64,000 bases of DNA. Origin: Halichondria panicea (Eukaryota; Porifera; Demospongiae; Suberitida; Halichondriidae). Below the pieces are notes generated by a model. That model made no database searches, had not been told where the DNA came from, and saw nothing but the letters and a program-made list of their open reading frames with translations. The stretch spans positions 4,965,047 through 5,029,046 of the forward strand of contig NC_087388.1 in assembly GCF_963675165.1 (NCBI RefSeq). Direction: 5' to 3'. Below, in pieces: positions 53,901 to 64,000 of this stretch. Positions within the stretch are counted from its first letter, which is position 1. Each line of letters starts with the position of its first letter. A program made the position numbers and the translations under genes.

Positions 53901-55361
53901 AAGAATTAATTGCGTGGAAATGTAATGTGTACTCGAATACAAGGTAAAGGCTTGCAGAGTCACTTACTGAACAATCTGTAGATGTTGATCATACTCCTCC
54001 TTAAATCCACACCTCCATCCACTCTTCATTCTTTCCTGGTCAAACTTAGTGCAAATATCACACTTGCTGAAAGCGCTTTGCTGTAAATTGGATAATTATA
54101 TGGTTATGGTTATATAATAATAGTATAATAGAATACTTACACTGGGAATGAGCACCTTCGAAAAATCTTCTTTCCAAAAGCGATAAAAGGTAGAAACTTT
54201 CACAACAGCATCTTCTGGGATTCCTCCAGCCATGAGCTCCCTCTTCATCCTGACGTACACATCGTACTTAGTGAGGAAATGAGGAAGGTGTACACGATCG
54301 ATGTTAGGCATCTGATCTCCAATGAGATTAAAGTATTGCCTCATCCAAGTCTTGGCTTCAGACGTTTTTGAGGCCTCGGCTCTCACGTGGGGTTTTCTAG
54401 TGGCTTTGTGAATGCCATTTGAGAATTGTTCGGTTACTGTTTTGAATCTCTTGTTTGAAATTCCAAGAATATTCAAGAAGGCGTTCTTGCATACATGCTT
54501 TCCTTCGAGCATCATCGTAAGCTTGCTTGAGCTCGATGATTGTCTGCTTGACGAGGGAATAAATATCAATGAGGTATCAAACAGAAACTGTTTCTGGTCA
54601 GCTCTTCTCTTTTTGTTAAAGATACCTCTAACTTTCTGTACTTCCTGCTGAGTAAATGCAGCAATACACACCCTTCCACAACATTGAAACCGATGAGAGC
54701 TTACAGGAGATTCACTCTCATATTCCAAAGGATCTTCTGTCCTTCGCTTCTTGACAGGTGTTGAATTCAAAGGAGCTTCAAATTGGGGATCAAAATCCAT
54801 GAGTTCGAGTAGTTCGGAGTCAGCATCACAGTTAGTGAAGCTGGAGGACACAAACAACTCTTGGCTGCTGTCTACAACAGGAGATAAGAGCAGAGAGTTT
54901 TGCGTGTTGGTAGTCATGCTTGTCTCTGGAGACACAATAAGAAGGGAGTCTTGCGCTATGCTTGTTTCGAGTTCTGGTGACACAAAAAGGAGGGAGTCTT
55001 GCGCTATGCTTGTTTCGAGTTCTGGAGACACAATGAGGAGAGAGTCTTGCGCTATGCTTGTTTCGAGCTCTGGAGACACAATAAGGAGAGAGTCCTGCGC
55101 TATGCTTGTTTCGAGTTCTAGTTCTGGAGACACAATGAGGAGAGAGTCTTGCACTATGCTTGTTTCGAGTTCTGGAGACACAATGAGGAGAGAGTCTTGC
55201 TTGTTGTTAGCTATGCTAGCAGGAGTGCATGCACCCCTGATGCTAGTTTGTGAGTCTTGCTTACTGCTTGTCCCTGGTGACACAATAAGGAGAGAGTCTT
55301 GGCTATAACTGCCATCATAGAGAGGACATGAATCATTCATCATTGCATGCATGCAAGCCAC
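50960..55361 (-). CDS. Transposase-like protein with DUF7869-type core, 926 aa
   Basis: Eight exons, 5' to 3': 55361-54141, 54080-53968, 53747-53342, 52965-52860, 52691-52450, 52016-51815, 51718-51609, 51340-50960. All junctions keep frame. Residues about 15-130 are tandem copies of QDSLLIVSPELETSIA (6-7 units), probably disordered. Next come a Cys-containing block (CGRVCIAAF), GKHVCKNAFLNILGISNKRF, and CDIC (about 414-417). The core carries IDGMDQHKTNLP (about 470-481), LDNTAKENKN (about 553-562) and GHTHEDIDQLFSRIS (about 589-603). These motifs match a large group of uncharacterised animal proteins I know as DUF7869, and their spaced acidic residues are compatible with an RNase H-like nuclease (inference). 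The last 230 residues are unassigned. Position inside TIRs supports a transposase role. Several near-start Met codons leave the exact start open (55361, 55352, 55343 or 55340). Confidence 0.8.
51387..51547. repeat. Left subterminal cluster of CCTAAATTTAGG palindromes
   Basis: Exact copies at 51387-51398, 51414-51425, 51462-51473 and 51536-51547, plus a partial TAAATTTAGGG just after. All lie in the last intron of the transposase-like gene, about 0.7-0.85 kb inside the left end. Confidence 0.9.
53082..53307. mobile_element. MITE with 50-bp perfect TIRs, TAGCCTCGA type
   Basis: 53082-53131 is the exact reverse complement of 53258-53307. Begins TAGCCTCGAGACCAGCCG. It lies in intron 3 of the transposase-like gene. 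Confidence 0.9.
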
Positions 55362-55533
55362 AAATCATGCGCACTGAACTATCACACCTGCGGGTTCACG
55401 CATGGCTACTTTATTGCGCATGCGCCGATGGACTAGCACTATTCAGCTGCATTTAAAACTGCACTGCACTGCGCTGCACTTAGTAGTACGTGCTTAGCTA
55501 CTGTAGCTCCCTAGTTTACAGCATAGGTGAAGA
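55362..55533. promoter_or_regulatory. 172-bp bidirectional promoter of the transposon
   Basis: Separates the two divergent start codons. It contains TGCGCATGCGCC at 55415-55426, a close match to the metazoan NRF-1 consensus, and no obvious TATA box. An unstable CTGCACTGCACTGCGCTGCA stretch lies at about 55460-55480. A shared promoter would co-express the two proteins. Confidence 0.65.
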
Positions 55534-58500
55534 ATGCCTGCAACCAAGAGGTGGCACTTTGAGTTTCTCGTGGGTGGAGTCAGTGGTATCACTGTGTACA
55601 AGAATGGTGCAAGGATTAAGAGCTACAAACTCCCAAATCGCCCAGTCTTGGAAAGTGTATATTCAATAGGTACTCCTTCTACTAGAAAGACTTGTGATAA
55701 GGTTAAAGAATACCTAGATCAAGCCATTGAGGTAAGCTATAATGTATAACAATGTTGTAATTTTAGTAATAAGCACCACAGATATAATCCTGGTTTTTAT
55801 TGGTCATACAGGTCACATTTAAATGCAAGACTACTGTGCTCCTGAATCGGAAGGAGTTTGAATGGAATAAATCAGCATTTTGTCGACTGTTGAGGCTGTC
55901 TCCTGGGGCGAGAGCAGTCGACTTCATTCAAGTCTTCAACCAACTGACAAAGGTATCATAATAATGTGTCTTGCCCATTTCTGCGTGATTGCTAAGGTGT
56001 ACAACAGTTGATACAGTCCCTGTTTTCACATAGGAATAATGGGGGGGGGGGGTCATATAGATCCTTGTGATAGGGAAAATGTAATAATTGATGTACAATA
56101 CGTTTTTCATGTACATCACTTGAAGATCAGACCCTCTCAACAAAATCTCTGACTACAAAGCCCGAGTTTAAGCAGCAAAATTTTAGCCCAATCCAGTGCC
56201 TTCCTGATGAGTTCAAGCTGGAAATGTTATCAAAGGTATACAAGCGCTTGAGAAGATTTTCTATAGACAAAATAATATTGTTACGTATAAAGAAGCACAT
56301 GCAGAGGTATAATATTATAGGAGCCTGACAGCGTAATCTATTTATATCTGCATTGAAGTTGTTATGAATTAACAGTAACAGTTTTTTAGATCATGTTTGC
56401 CTGCAATCTGATTGGCTATAGAGGAAGTGTTCTATCCAACTTAGTATACTTACCGTATAGCGCGAAATTTTCGAGGCACTTATATTTCGTGGATTGGCCT
56501 CTAAAAACCATTTCGTTGCACAATGTTCGCGGAATGACTGCTTACGGGAAGCCACGCCTTTAAATATTTGCACGATAGCAGGTAATTCTAATTAAAGAAC
56601 AATTTTCGTGGACTTAATTTTCGTATAGAATTCTAACCCACGAAATCCGCGAAAATTAAGCCCCTCGAACATTTCGCGCTATACGGTATTTACTTCACTT
56701 ATGTAGCAAAGATTAGATAAGAATAGTGCATGATTGACTAAATTGAGAATCATGGTTGCTATAATTATTATGCATGATCTATAATCAGGGCTAGTAGAAC
56801 CCTCTCTACACGTTCGGGATACTACAACCATGCAGCTCTAAATGTTAATTATTAATTTTCCAGGTTTCAAGCAGTGAGCTAAGCCTTGCTGAATTAAAGG
56901 AAGAAGCTACCAGCTACAGATCAAGAAAGTCTCTGCAAAGGGCTTTTTGCAAGTAAATTAACAATCACATGCATGCATTTGTATAGACACTGTTTAGGAA
57001 GTTTCTAGAAGCCCAAAGGGCTGGTAATTGTAGTATCCCGAACGCGGTGAGGGTTCTACTAGCCCTGACTCGTGAGGACTTCTAAATCATGTGGAAACTT
57101 CCTTTTTTTGATCTAAAGTGTATTATTTCTATAATCACATTTTTTAAGTTAAGTATAATTCCATCCCAGGATAACTACTTCCAGTACGTGGTGCGAGGCA
57201 AAACGTAGATTTCCTGCCTTCACTACCCCAGAGCGTCTGAGGACATTCCACCAGATATGTTTAACCAAAACAATACCGGCGTCTTTTCGTTCATATTGTG
57301 AGGCAGCTCTAAAAGCAGAAAAATCAGGCAGCACAGACACTGTTGTCCCCTCGGCTGATATATATAAGTTCAGGCACTGCAAGGCTTATGTGGTCGAAGG
57401 GGATGCAGCAAACATGTGCTGCCAAGATGTTAGGGATGTCTACCCTACATTCATGGGCTCAAATCTCTTCCTGGCTGACATACCCGTGGTATAATTATGT
57501 GCATGCATGCACGTACAGCTATAACACATGTATATGTTATAGCTACGTATATAAACACTCCTGATATTATACTTACATGTTGTTCAACTTCGTGCAGGCG
57601 TGGACAACAGAACAAATTCAAAGCCTTGTGTACACCACAAAACAGCTGAATACAATACCCGAGAAAACTGTGAGCACATTTAATGTTGCATTGATTAGCA
57701 CCAGTCTCTCAAAAATTGAAGAACTGAAGAATTGTTTGTTGAAGTGCTACGAACACGTCAGTGTGTGCTACTGGCAGACAGCGTGCACAGGTAAACTATG
57801 TTCAATAATAATTCATCGACATTATACATTTAACAACTTGTGTCACACGGTGTGTGCAAATCCATCGGTTTTTCGCCTCTGCTATAATTATACACTCAAA
57901 ATAACAACGCTATAAATATTTCGCATGACTGTATATAATATTTATCGTGTAACAACTGTATAATAGCGTGAACTTTTTCGAGGTGCTTAATTTTTCCTGA
58001 TTTCGTGGGTTAGCAATACTACTAATTATCTGCTATAACTCGCAAAGATTTAAGGTGTGGCTTCTGGTAAGCACGAACATTGTGCAACGAATTGCTTTTA
58101 GAGGCCTTTACAAAATATATAAGCACCTCGAACATTTCGCACTATTATGTACACATGCAGCCTATTATATCGTACATAACTATAAGCATAATAATTATTA
58201 TACAGCCCATAATCATTATTGTTATAGGTGGCTTAGATTCCACTCATCCACTGGGATTTATCCCATCAATTGGTTGTGTGGTAGTGGGACACTACTCACT
58301 CAGTGGAAAGCTGGAGGAGGACCACTTTAACTTCGTTGAGGAAGGGCGGTCCAATTTCTTCCCCTGTATTGATCAATCCACTGCTAAGATTCCGATTTGT
58401 GTGCTGACAGGCATTATAAAGAAGCTGTCTTTTGAAGGGAGCACTGTTATTGATGCCACAAGTGAATCTGGTAATTATTATAGGATGACAGTGCATGCAT

Positions 58501-59013
58501 GCATGATTACTATTATTTTTATGTTTTAGATACCCAGCATGATTGTGATGTACAAACAACTATGGACCACCTGCCATGATAGTCAGATAGTTTCGGCCTT
58601 GTTGGGCCTCGTCAGCATAGTGTAGTTGTATATATGTAATGAGTACATGTAATAAGATTACATGCATAATATTATATACATGCACATACATGTAATTATC
58701 ATGTGTATAATAGTGCATGGGAATGTATCCATGCATGCACATGTACACAAGTAGAGTTCATGTATGCATGCAGTTTACCTAAATTTAGGTATTATTATAA
58801 TGCAACTGTCTCTAAATTTAGGTACAACGTACAAAGTTAATGGTACATGTAAACCTAAATTTAGGTAGAATTGCATAACACATCGTTTCATGCATGCATG
58901 CAGGTAACTGTGCAATCGCCTCACTACAAGCAGGAAGAGATGTGGTGGTACTCAAGGCATTGGCCCAAGCAGCACTTGCAAGAAGCCAGCTTGCAGAACT
59001 GTCAACAACATAG
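55534..59013 (+). CDS. Transposon accessory protein, degenerate DNA-methyltransferase-like, 465 aa
   Basis: Exons 55534-55731, 55812-55952, 56131-56235, 56864-56952, 57170-57488, 57598-57790, 58228-58470 and 58904-59013, in frame throughout. The first 170 residues (RWHFEFLVGGVSGITVYKNG onward) are unrecognised. The second half has the order of a beta-class N6-adenine/N4-cytosine methyltransferase: VVEGDA (about 252-257), FLADIP (278-283, where DPPY would stand), a middle region, then VIDATSESGNCAIASLQAGR (422-441) resembling the SAM-binding VLDPFxGSG block, and a closing ALARSQL helix. The catalytic DPPY is absent, so it is probably a non-catalytic SAM-fold or DNA-binding derivative. This is a fold-level guess from motif order. 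It is divergent from the transposase-like gene across 172 bp, and possibly helps transposition. Confidence 0.72.
56451..56688. mobile_element. MITE, ACCGTATAGCGCGAAATTTT type
   Basis: Ends TACCGTATAGCGCGAAATTT (56451) and its complement ending at 56688, inside intron 3 of the accessory gene. A decayed relative spans about 57960-58145 in a later intron (AGCGTGAACTTTTTCGAGGT and CACCTCGAACATTTCGC). Confidence 0.8.
58778..58865. repeat. Right subterminal cluster of CCTAAATTTAGG palindromes
   Basis: Exact copies at 58778-58789 and 58854-58865 and an 11/12 match at 58811-58822, in the last intron of the accessory gene, about 0.42-0.5 kb inside the right end. Confidence 0.9.
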
Positions 59014-59244
59014 CTAGCTATGGACTAGACTATACTATACTGTTTCAAGCGTTCCGTTAACTTCTATGTTACTTTGTATATGCGGAGTATACGACTCGAT
59101 CTTCATCTTATTGAATGTTCATCTGGTTAAGCAAGTCAATGGGTATCAATAGAAAATAATTGGTGTTCTCTAATCTTTGAGAAATTAACAGGGATATTAA
59201 ACTAAAAAAAATGATTATGAACAAAAAACATAGCATATTAAAAT

Positions 59245-59282
59245 AAAAGAGAAAAGGAACTTTTAACAGTGAATGTGTTATA
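59245..59282 (-). repeat. Right terminal inverted repeat
   Basis: Reverse complement of the left end apart from one base; followed by TATAGAG. Confidence 0.9.
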
Positions 59283-61053
59283 TATAGAGTTGATATTCAC
59301 TTCTGCAAAAATGACCGAGACCCTTGGAATATAGGATGCTTTAATGAATGCATGTGCATGGCATTGTAGGTAGCTGACATATTATAAATTAAACAATGAT
59401 TAGATCTAGCATAAAGATGTTTTATCACCACAATAATGATTATTTATTGCTGCATAAGACTTTAGAGTGTCATGATAATTATTAACGATGTCTTGTACAT
59501 GTCAGTCGCATGTGTGCTGCATGTGTTAGTTTATGTTGTCTTGTTGGGAATAATAATCGGATTTTTTATGAGGTTAATAAAGAATAGAGTAATGGATAAA
59601 AAGAATATTGATCATGGCCTATACAGGTTATACCAATTCAGTAATTCACTTTGGCACAAGTAAAATTATATAGCCTCGATTCCAAGCGCTTTGGCGGGCC
59701 TTTAAACATCAGGCATGTCCATGTCAGACAAGAGTTCATACGTCGTAGAGTTTAGAATAACTTTACTCTCGACATGCATGCCTGAACTCTGCAAACAAAT
59801 TCATTTCCCTATATAATTTATAGCTTATGTTTCTGGTTTGAAAATCACGTTTAAATTACCCTTGAGAGAGGGAGGTATCACTATTCAAGTGACATTATTT
59901 TCTGTAAATCTGCATTTCCTGTATTATTAAAACCAACCACACCACCATGCAACATGAACACACTGCTCATACACACTATAATTTATACACACATGCATAT
60001 ATAGTTGATGCACATACACACACGTAACATGTTGATAGGTTCATCCACAAGATGTTATACCGTATATATATTGAACACTTAATTCTATAGTATACGTATT
60101 AACTTTAATTTTACTTCAATCTGTATATATATATGCAAGTGCTATAGTATATAATTATACTGATATGTCTATTGTCTTGTCAATGTGATCATTTGGCCCG
60201 CAGTTCATGCATAGAGTTCATGCATTATTAATGCATGGGTTGTGATAGCCTCGATTCCAGGTCGCAGGGAAAAACTGTTGAAGGGGCTGGAGTCGAGGCT
60301 AGGGTTGTGATTATAGAGTGGAGCCAGCTATTAACACTTGTCTGCTCCTATTAACACTTGCATATGCTCTGAGTCTGAGGAGTACACAGTTGATCATGAT
60401 CACCACCTCATTCTGACCAATTATCAAGAGACTACACAGTTGCATAACAGCTTATCATAAATCTCATGCATGAGCTCATGCATGCATGCAGGCTATAGTA
60501 TACAATGTCAACACAAACATCTTTCTTGTGCAGCTTACACAACATTAATACCCACACATGCATGAGCTCATAACAATATATATGCACTGCATGCTACTAT
60601 ATATAGGCATAGGCACATTTTGCATGGGGTGAGAATTATACTCTGGCATATAACGGCACCTTTATATCATGATCACGAGAGAATTTTATTGTACATTTAA
60701 TATTCAATATCGATAATTATTCATAACAATGAATCATGGTATAAATGAAGAGTTCGTCCTCGTCAAAAATTTAGAACGGGAAACTTGTTGGAGTGGTTTC
60801 TATATTGATATACTAGGATAATAATCTCCTGGATTAGGAGAATGTGCATGCATGAGTATAATAGTGCCGCAAAGTGTTTGCACACACGCATTGTATAGAA
60901 ACGTAAGACATTAGCGAGATATGTAGTTATGCAAAACTTAATGAAATGATCTTTACCATAAATCGACATCAATATCGGGGCCTTTAACAATAATTATAAA
61001 ACAATTATAGTTAAGAACATGTGCATTATAAGAAACAATTGTTTAGTCAGGCA
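59283..61053. other. Intergenic; short repeats only
   Basis: AT-rich with ATGCATGCAT-type runs and two TAGCCTCGAT mini-elements (about 59671, and 60248-60302 with a 14-bp TAGCCTCGATTCCA end and its complement). A 63-codon hydrophobic frame at 59472 has no supporting context. Confidence 0.5.
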
Positions 61054-64000
61054 TCATTTGCTTGCTAGAAACATTCTATAAAGTTCTTCTTTCTCTTTGT
61101 CTTTAAAAACGGGTGCAATCTCAACTTGCACAACTTCTGCAAACCCTTCCGACATGGCTGGCTCACAAAATTTGGACTTGTACATATTAAAAACCATATC
61201 ATTGACCTTAACATAGCCAGTGCTCTTCTGTGTAATCTCTCGATATCGATTGTTATGCTTGGCATGAGATGCGGTGGTCATGAATTGAAAACACCTAACA
61301 GGTACACTGAATTTCTGGGCACAGTCGATATACCGTTTTCTTGATTCCACGTCTGGGCTCGTGTTGTCAATGGCAACGCTCCTACCAGCTGCCAATAATT
61401 TGTTACATTCTCCAACACATTTTTGCCAAGATCCGATCTTGTCTCTATTGACATGCGCATAGCCTTTAGTTGAAAGGTGGTTCGTGTAAAATGTTGATTT
61501 CCCTGAAGCCGGACATCCAACAAATATAATCACTTCTTGAGAGTCCGAGTGCATCTTCGCAGAGGGTGGAGTCAATATGGGCGTGGTCTTGGTGTAATCA
61601 AAAGCGGATGGGATGAATTCGCCCCATGAGAATTTTTGGGTTTTCGGTTGACCGAGGAAGTATTCATCCGGTGTCGAAAAGTTAAGATCGAAGTTGGCAG
61701 CAAATTGTCGGTCACCACAAGAGAAATCCTTCTTTGTTCCTAAAGAGAGTGTGTGAGTGTTTGTATGTGGTACAGTATACAAAGCCGTATAAAGTGTTTC
61801 AATTTTTGACCACAGAAGCATCAAAAGTCAGCCTTTGGCGGTCGTTAGTGGGTGGTGGTGTTACTAGTGGCAGGGTAGATATCGGTACGCGTTTACGAAC
61901 GAAATGCATACCGATATCTATATTGCATAGTTGTACGTAAGGAGAAGTGCTGCTCGGCACATGTTATACATGCAACGATCGAGGTGGATATGGATGTGGG
62001 GAGGGAGGAGGCGTATGCAAACTTATGTGCACAACATACAAATAATTAAGTGCATCAATTTCCTAGTATACATAATTATTGCATTATTATACAGGAGAGC
62101 TGCTCAGCACATACAACCACACAGCCATCAGCTACTATACCTGGTTTCCAATTGGCCTCTCTCCCTGCTGCATCACCGACGAAGCAGCTCACACTCTTGT
62201 CCACCACATACCCTCCATTCTCTTTCTCTACCAGATAGTTCCAGCCCCCGGGGGCAGGCTTGCGATACACGTCTCTAGCAGTAGCAGCGATCACCAGTAT
62301 AGGTAGCTCTAGCTTGGCTGCAATGGATTCCATTTTTTGCTTGAATTCTGATTTTGTCGGTTTCCCTTTTGAGATGCCAAGTTGATTTGTGAAAATAACG
62401 ATTCTGAAACCTTCCCCGTGAAGTGAATGTAGTTTGGGGTAGACCTTGGGGAAAAGTTTCCAGTCAGTAGGTCCAGTAGCAAACCTGAATGGGTAAAACG
62501 GAGATGTTTGACCTTTGGAAATTTACAACCTGTATACAATAGAGACTGTGCATGTGATAACAACAGATACAGCATTATCAAAAGGGTACTCAGATACAGC
62601 ACAAAAGGGTACACAATGCAAAGATTTACTATATGAATACCATGCTGTATCAGACATGCATGTCAACACAGAAATGAGAAACCTATTACATATACTAACC
62701 TTTTTCCCGAGGCTGTCTGAATTAGAGTACCATCGAGATCAAAGCATGCCAGTTTACTACAATGCACTGCGTTCCCATACTGTAGGATCAACATGGTGTC
62801 CACCTCCTCCCAAGAGCAACTCATCTCAACACTACCACTTGACGTAGATCCACCAGAGAAAAAGGCATCTAATGACGATTGCTTTGGTTTATCGATTGAA
62901 GATTCTTCATTCATTACAGAAGATTTATTCTCGCTGGTTGCTTTTGAAGCAAGTAATTCTTTTGATTTCTCACTGGTTGCTTTTGAAGCAAGTAATTCTT
63001 TTGATTTCTCACTGGTTGCTTTTGATGCTAGTCTAGTAGAGGTCCTAGTAGAGGTCCTAGTAGAGGTCCTAGTAGCCAATGGTGGTTTAGTGGGTTTAGA
63101 TACTTTAAGCTTCTTGGAGGAAGTGGTATCTTCTCCATTAATGCTTTGTGAGTGTGCACGCTTTCGTGATGTGCTCGATGATAAGTCACTTTCATTAGGA
63201 GATTTCTCTCGTCCCAAATCGACATCTCTATCATCAGAGCTCTGAAGTTTCTCCAGTGCATCTTCTGGAATTTTCTTTCCAAAATGAATGTGATATTTGT
63301 ATTTTCCTTCGAGTAGTTCAATGCTGGCCATTGGTCCGAGGAGAATAGTGCTGCTCTTACTCAGAGAAGTGCCTGCAGCTACTGAGGGGTTGGCCCCAAG
63401 CTGTCTCACTAGTAGCTCTTGTTTGGGGTAGTCGGCGGTTACTTCAACCTGCATGGAGAGACGATAATTATATAGGCTCTTAAGGTCTACGCAAGCCTCG
63501 ATATAATTATTTCGAAGGTACACATGTATAAATGGTGTCTGATGTCAACAGTGAAAATGAAGCACATGGTCAAAGCTCCAATCAATGTGACAGACACAGT
63601 ATTTTAGTTGCGACATGTACATAGGTTCAACACTTACACTGAGGGGGGCGCGAAAAGGGGTGGGGTTGCTCACTCAAAGTAATGACAATTTTCATACCAT
63701 AATGAAAGTGCCAGAAATTTGTGAGACTATGTGTACGAGACTATATGTACATAAAAACAAATGAATTTATATGATGCTATAATTATGGGGCTGAAAATTC
63801 AAATTTTAGAGTGGCGTTGTAATTACATGAATTATGGTAGTTTGTTTACACGATCGACTGGACGGACCTGACTCCTGGATAGTTTACTGTCTGTGACGAG
63901 TGTAAGTGGCCCTCTGCCCAGTACCAAGGAAACGCCGTCCGCTAGGACAATGGTGGGACAAGCCTTGTCTGCAGGAAGGAGCTGACAGAACTGCTCCAAC
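61054..64000 (-). CDS. PNKP: Polynucleotide 5'-kinase/3'-phosphatase, 5' end outside window
   Basis: Repairs DNA strand-break ends in the nucleus by phosphorylating 5'-OH and removing 3'-phosphate. Exons, 5' to 3': beyond 64000-63868, 63448-62700, 62484-62141, 61739-61054 (stop). An FHA domain ([20 protein letters not shown], then [10 protein letters not shown]) is followed by an expanded Ser/Lys/Arg linker with three TRTS units and three ASKATSE units. The HAD-type phosphatase follows, with DLDGT (nucleophile Asp), [14 protein letters not shown] and [12 protein letters not shown]. The P-loop kinase has [12 protein letters not shown], then [26 protein letters not shown] and HNNRYREIT. The C-terminus [11 protein letters not shown] is complete. 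The linker, which in the human enzyme binds XRCC1, is longer here than usual. Only the start of the FHA domain is missing. Confidence 0.96.

Larger units (their letters stand above)
50704..59282. mobile_element. Two-gene DNA transposon with 38-bp TIRs, 8.6 kb
   Basis: The left end 50704-50741 (starting TATAACACATTCACTGTTAA) and the right end 59245-59282 are inverted copies matching at 37 of 38 positions. They enclose exactly two divergent spliced genes, whose stop codons lie 256 bp and 269 bp from the respective ends. TA borders both sides and is the simplest target duplication, but flanking TATA makes the exact border ambiguous. Clusters of CCTAAATTTAGG lie near both ends. Younger MITEs have inserted into its introns (53082-53307, 56451-56688). 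Both genes keep open frames across eight exons each, so the copy may be active or only recently silenced. I do not know a named superfamily with this gene pair. Confidence 0.85.

Noticed and set aside
54751..55308. 185-codon plus-strand frame opposite the transposase N-terminus
   Set aside because: It is the antisense of the 45-48 bp coding repeat. The minus frame connects by good splice sites to the conserved downstream exons.

Overview
This is a eukaryotic, metazoan window: AT-rich, with spliced genes bounded by GT/AG, long CA/GT microsatellites and many short palindromic transposable elements. The intron-rich metazoan genes (cytosolic seryl-tRNA synthetase, a 26/29-kDa-type papain-family protease, PNKP with an FHA domain, an Ig-domain membrane receptor) together with lineage-restricted small secreted peptides suggest an early-branching marine invertebrate. 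My best guess is a demosponge, but that is inference: no marker in the window proves it.

Layout. 1-1014: last exons of an unidentified + strand gene. 3261-32057: the cytosolic seryl-tRNA synthetase gene (10 exons, 493 aa). Its fifth intron is 22.9 kb long and holds a nest of intronless same-strand genes: one 172-aa protein without a signal peptide, and eight intact prepropeptide genes of three leader types, with one pseudogene and one fragment. The precursors share the plan signal peptide, acidic propeptide, short Cys-rich basic or aromatic tail, and several tails share the motif C-x-C-x3-P-C-x-C. 32497-36442: single-pass Ig-like receptor. 36443-40003: repeats only. 40004-49396 (minus): 548-aa secreted cysteine protease of the 26/29-kDa proteinase type. 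50704-59282: an apparently complete 8.6-kb two-gene DNA transposon with 38-bp terminal inverted repeats (37/38 identical), encoding a divergent pair, a 926-aa transposase-like protein (minus) and a 465-aa protein that looks like a degenerate DNA methyltransferase (plus). 61054-64000 (minus): polynucleotide 5'-kinase/3'-phosphatase, 5' end outside the window.

Two things stand out as possibly undescribed. The first is the intron-nested array of secreted peptide genes, with nearly constant leaders, rapidly changing Cys-rich tails, C-terminal Gly-Arg/Gly-Lys amidation-type ends and shared promoter modules; it looks like a defence or venom-like peptide locus. The second is the two-gene transposon with clusters of a 12-bp palindrome (CCTAAATTTAGG) near both ends. 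All splice sites are my own reading of the sequence. The exon sets of the five named or complete multi-exon genes keep frame throughout and give whole-codon totals where both ends are present.
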